From assembly GCA_045642085.1 (NCBI GenBank), contig JAZUIF010000049.1, forward strand, positions 1 to 7,329: 7,329 bases of DNA, in the 5' to 3' direction. The notes under the pieces are model-generated. The model saw only the letters and a program-made list of their open reading frames with translations. It searched no databases and was not told where the DNA came from. The position numbers and the translations under genes are program-made. The stretch comes from UBA1723 sp045642085 (GTDB lineage: Bacteria > Bacteroidota > Bacteroidia > Bacteroidales > Paludibacteraceae). Of this stretch, positions 5,013 through 7,329 are shown one piece after another. Position 1 is the stretch's first letter, and every line of letters starts with the position of its first letter.

Positions 5013-6833
5013 TCACAATGCATCGTAATACTTATGTATCTTCTTTGCCATCAGTTTCCTTCTCTCTTCCAAGAATGTAGGATAGTCTACATAGGTCATC
5101 TTTTCAATGCCTGAAGGGATACAATTGCCTTTCATATTAGCAGTAAGATCTTCTGAATTCTTAATGTTACCGTATGCCGACTTCCCATTTGCACATGCAT
5201 TGATGGCTTTAGTGAAGTAGTCGCATGGAGCATCATCTGATACATCCTTGTTTACCTGAGTATCGAAATAGATGAAGTTGGCAATCTGGTTGTACTTGGT
5301 TTTGTCTTTAATTCCATTCTTAATCAAATAAGCCTTAGGGAATATGTGGTGGATGTCTCCCAACACAGTAACCAAGTCTCCAATCTTTGAGCCTTTCTCA
5401 AACAACGAATCATCTGAGTTGTTGATTTGAGACGCAATGAATACACTGAAGAAGGGGCTTGTGATAATTGAACTCTCCAACTTCTGTACCAAACCGACAT
5501 TCCAAAATACATCAGATAATTCTGCTTGTTCTACTTCACTAAAGAAACGTGCAAATCCTTTCTCCCTTATAGCACGAAGATCCGCATCCATTCTAGTTTC
5601 TGAGGAACCTGTGTAACGACTCGTCAATACGGATAATACAAACCATTTCTTGACATATCTGTCTATCTCATTCGACGAAATCTCCTTTGTCGAACTTAGT
5701 AGCAAGTACAACGTATATGCGAAGTCGATAGTCATCGTCGAACCTATGAGTTTCTTTGATTTGAAACCAGCAGATTTAATTGCTAGTATAAAATTTTTGT
5801 AGTTATACTCCTTCATAAAGTCGCACACGCCCTCAGTCAATATCTTGAATGACTGTTCTGCAATACTTTCCTTGTAATCACGAGCTTCAAAGTCACGTCC
5901 ACTCAACAGACTTGCTAAATCCTTCATCTTACCACGTGCAAACTTATACATGAATGCAATGCGGAGTATGTCGGAATAACTAACATCAAGTATGTCTTCG
6001 TCGTCATCTTTCAACCACTCCATCTTTTTATAGAAGTCAGACTTGACATAGTCAGTATCTTTACTCATTTCGCTGAACCAACTTGGTTGTAGTGCAAGAT
6101 GTGAAAAATAATCAATCGCTTTTCTCAACATATTGCCCCCATAACATTCGTTGGATGCGATCTTAGACATAACAAAGTCTGACTGATTCAATTTCGCTCC
6201 TTGACTATTGATACGGATAAATATCTCTGTCACTTCGTCAATAGACAAATCCTTATCAAGTGTGATGACTCCAATCTGACGTTGCTTAATCTTCAACAAT
6301 TCCATAATAGCCTTGTTGATTTCGTTAGCTTTCAAATCTTTGTCTGCATTCAATTGGACATACTCCGACACAAATGTAAATGGGTCAAAGTCATCTTTGA
6401 ATATTGTTGCAATGTCATCGATCCAAACCTTATCTTTCATAATTGCGTTGTCAAGGACTTGGAAACGTTCTTCCTCACTATCTGTTGACACCAAAGGATT
6501 GAAAGCTATCTTGATACGTTTCTTTTCGTAATCTTCATTCAACACCTCCAAGCCTACGATTGCAGTCATTAATGCAGTAGTTCGTTGCTGACCATCAATC
6601 ATAATCTTCTTGCCAACCGACAATGAACCATCCTTTAGTTTCATGTCTGGATTTTGGGATATGATAAGATATCCTGTCGGATAACCAGTGTAAAGCGAGT
6701 CAATAAGATCACGTACTTGTCTTGCTTTCCAAACAAATGGACGTTGAATCTCAGGAATAGCTATTTCACCTGATTTGATGAATCCTAATACCGATTCAAC
6801 GGAATATTGTGATACTGTATATTTTTCTGCCAT
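5013..6833 (-). CDS. DUF262-DUF1524 fusion protein, GmrSD-type (type IV) restriction nuclease
   Basis: This is a 606-aa single-chain protein joining the two parts known from GmrSD enzymes, which cleave phage DNA carrying modified bases such as glucosylated hydroxymethylcytosine. The N-terminal DUF262 domain (about 1-230) has IPEIQRPFVW (26-35), IDGQQRTTALM (79-89; the DGQQR nucleotide-binding signature) and FIRINSQGAKLNQSDF (205-220). A helical middle follows. The C-terminal DUF1524/HNH domain has DIHHIFPK (493-500), IANF (517-520) and VNKD (527-530), supplying the His and Asn residues expected of the nuclease, so both halves appear intact. The length suits single-chain members of the family. 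The ATG at 6833 precedes a typical start (MAEKYTVSQYSVESVL). It is the first gene of a two-gene operon with the 290-aa protein downstream. No clear promoter is visible; the leader is AT-rich. The family assignment is firm; the target, including whether it senses modified DNA, is inferred. Confidence 0.93.
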   Translation of the reverse strand: MAEKYTVSQYSVESVLGFIKSGEIAIPEIQRPFVWKARQVRDLIDSLYTGYPTGYLIISQNPDMKLKDGSLSVGKKIMIDGQQRTTALMTAIVGLEVLNEDYEKKRIKIAFNPLVSTDSEEERFQVLDNAIMKDKVWIDDIATIFKDDFDPFTFVSEYVQLNADKDLKANEINKAIMELLKIKQRQIGVITLDKDLSIDEVTEIFIRINSQGAKLNQSDFVMSKIASNECYGGNMLRKAIDYFSHLALQPSWFSEMSKDTDYVKSDFYKKMEWLKDDDEDILDVSYSDILRIAFMYKFARGKMKDLASLLSGRDFEARDYKESIAEQSFKILTEGVCDFMKEYNYKNFILAIKSAGFKSKKLIGSTMTIDFAYTLYLLLSSTKEISSNEIDRYVKKWFVLSVLTSRYTGSSETRMDADLRAIREKGFARFFSEVEQAELSDVFWNVGLVQKLESSIITSPFFSVFIASQINNSDDSLFEKGSKIGDLVTVLGDIHHIFPKAYLIKNGIKDKTKYNQIANFIYFDTQVNKDVSDDAPCDYFTKAINACANGKSAYGNIKNSEDLTANMKGNCIPSGIEKMTYVDYPTFLEERRKLMAKKIHKYYDAL

Positions 6834-7188
6834 ATTAAATCTTTAGTTTTAGTTACTTTCTATGCAATACCTCCAGTCTAAAAATATCCCATATCTGGTC
6901 TATACGATTTCTAACTTCTCCTGTTATTATAGAAAATATACGATATGTCTATTATATTATTCATTAAATGTTGAATTTTTAATAAAAATAAGTAATAATA
7001 CCCTTGTGTTCAAGAAAATCAGAGAATATCTTATACTTATATGGATTATTTCCACTTTTTGAATCGTTCCATTTGCACCTTTTCTTTTAGTGCCGATTTG
7101 AAATTAAGACGATTATGGAAATAAAATCACTATTATTTATATTCATATTGAGGGATATATCAATTTATTTCTATTATTAATTATTCGG
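6834..7188. other. AT-rich intergenic region without an intact gene
   Basis: Upstream region of the DUF262 gene. On the - strand, TATTTTTA and TATATTTT are near-matches to the TAnnTTTG box but neither is exact nor has a good -33 partner. The only open frames are short and AT-driven. A possible transposase remnant and an inverted repeat lie at 7046-7126. Confidence 0.6.
7046..7126 (-). pseudogene. Possible decayed transposase C-terminus
   Basis: A 26-codon open stretch on the - strand, bounded upstream by TGA and ending in TAA at 7048-7046, reads in part YFHNRLNFKSALKEK, then VQMERFKKWK. The spacing resembles the tail of rve-type (IS3/IS481-like) transposases, YN..R..SAL..KTPMEyF, with the proline replaced. 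No ATG, upstream catalytic part or terminal repeat is visible. The match is short and could be chance. Confidence 0.25.
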
Positions 7189-7329
7189 CCACGGTAGCCC
7201 ATCGTCTGCGACGTTGGTCAACCAAGGCCTGGTTTGAAAACCGTTCCACGGTATTAGGGAATTACCGTGGAACGGTTATTAATTTAGCCCATGGTTGGGG
7301 CTCGTTGACAAACGAGACGCTACCGTGGG
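7189..7329. repeat. REP/BIME-like composite palindrome with four CCACGGTA octamers
   Basis: The outer arms CCACGGTAGC (7189-7198) and GCTACCGTGG (7319-7328) are perfect complements. The centre is a perfect 15-bp hairpin: AACCGTTCCACGGTA (7239-7253) with its complement (7263-7277), loop TTAGGGAAT. The octamer CCACGGTA thus occurs twice forward (7189, 7246) and twice reversed (7263, 7321). Smaller hairpins lie in each half: CGTC-TGC-GACG (7204-7214), TTGG-TCAA-CCAA and CTCGTT-GACA-AACGAG (7301-7316). The right half, reverse-complemented, is a diverged copy of the left. The block is much richer in GC than its flank and reaches the window edge, so more units may follow. Its architecture is like REP pairs (BIMEs) mobilised by RAYT transposases; no RAYT gene is in the window. 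Confidence 0.75.

Noticed and set aside
6862..7062. Open frame of 66 codons upstream of the DUF262 gene
   Set aside because: It is AT-driven and hydrophobic with Ile, Tyr and Leu runs, has no promoter or ribosome site, and lies in the opposite leader region. It looks like chance.
7189..7329. CRISPR array
   Set aside because: The repeats are inverted and palindromic with unequal spacing, not direct repeats with uniform spacers, and no cas gene is present.

Overview
The window looks like chromosome of a Bacteroidales bacterium, most likely Prevotella or a close relative. Three things point there. The phosphoglycerate kinase has a Bacteroidetes-type insertion and signature variants. Several start sites lie behind Bacteroidetes-style TAnnTTTG promoter boxes rather than strong Shine-Dalgarno sites. 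One small protein resembles the Bacteroidales-restricted DUF5053 group. The genus is an inference; no rRNA or marker beyond pgk is present.

Left part (1-3136, + strand) is ordinary chromosome. It holds a 395-aa protein of unknown function with a helical N-terminus, an acidic/proline-rich linker and a small C-terminal domain. A hairpin terminator follows, then dtd (D-aminoacyl-tRNA deacylase, a translation proofreading enzyme). Next is pgk, which has its own promoter, strongly optimised codons and a strong GAAA-capped terminator.

Middle part (3137-4086) is a convergent junction and a gene-poor stretch. A small DUF5053-like, probably DNA-binding protein is read on the - strand towards pgk. Upstream of it lie a matching promoter box, a possible operator, a roughly 90-nt inverted/direct-repeat element that could form alternative RNA hairpins, and a palindromic block rich in T and A runs.

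Right part (4087-6833, - strand) is a two-gene operon that I read as a candidate defence locus. The promoter-proximal gene encodes a 606-aa fusion of a DUF262 (GmrS-type) nucleotide-sensing domain and a DUF1524 (GmrD-type) HNH nuclease domain, with the key motifs of both present. It is followed 53 nt later by a 290-aa protein of unrecognised family whose C-terminus looks like a winged helix. A hairpin terminator closes the operon. GmrSD-type enzymes cut modified phage DNA; pairing one with this second protein is the most interesting functional hypothesis in the window.

Right edge (6834-7329) has no intact gene. It is AT-rich, contains a possible decayed transposase tail, and ends in a GC-richer composite palindrome with four copies of the octamer CCACGGTA/TACCGTGG. 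This resembles a REP/BIME-type repeat and may continue beyond the window.
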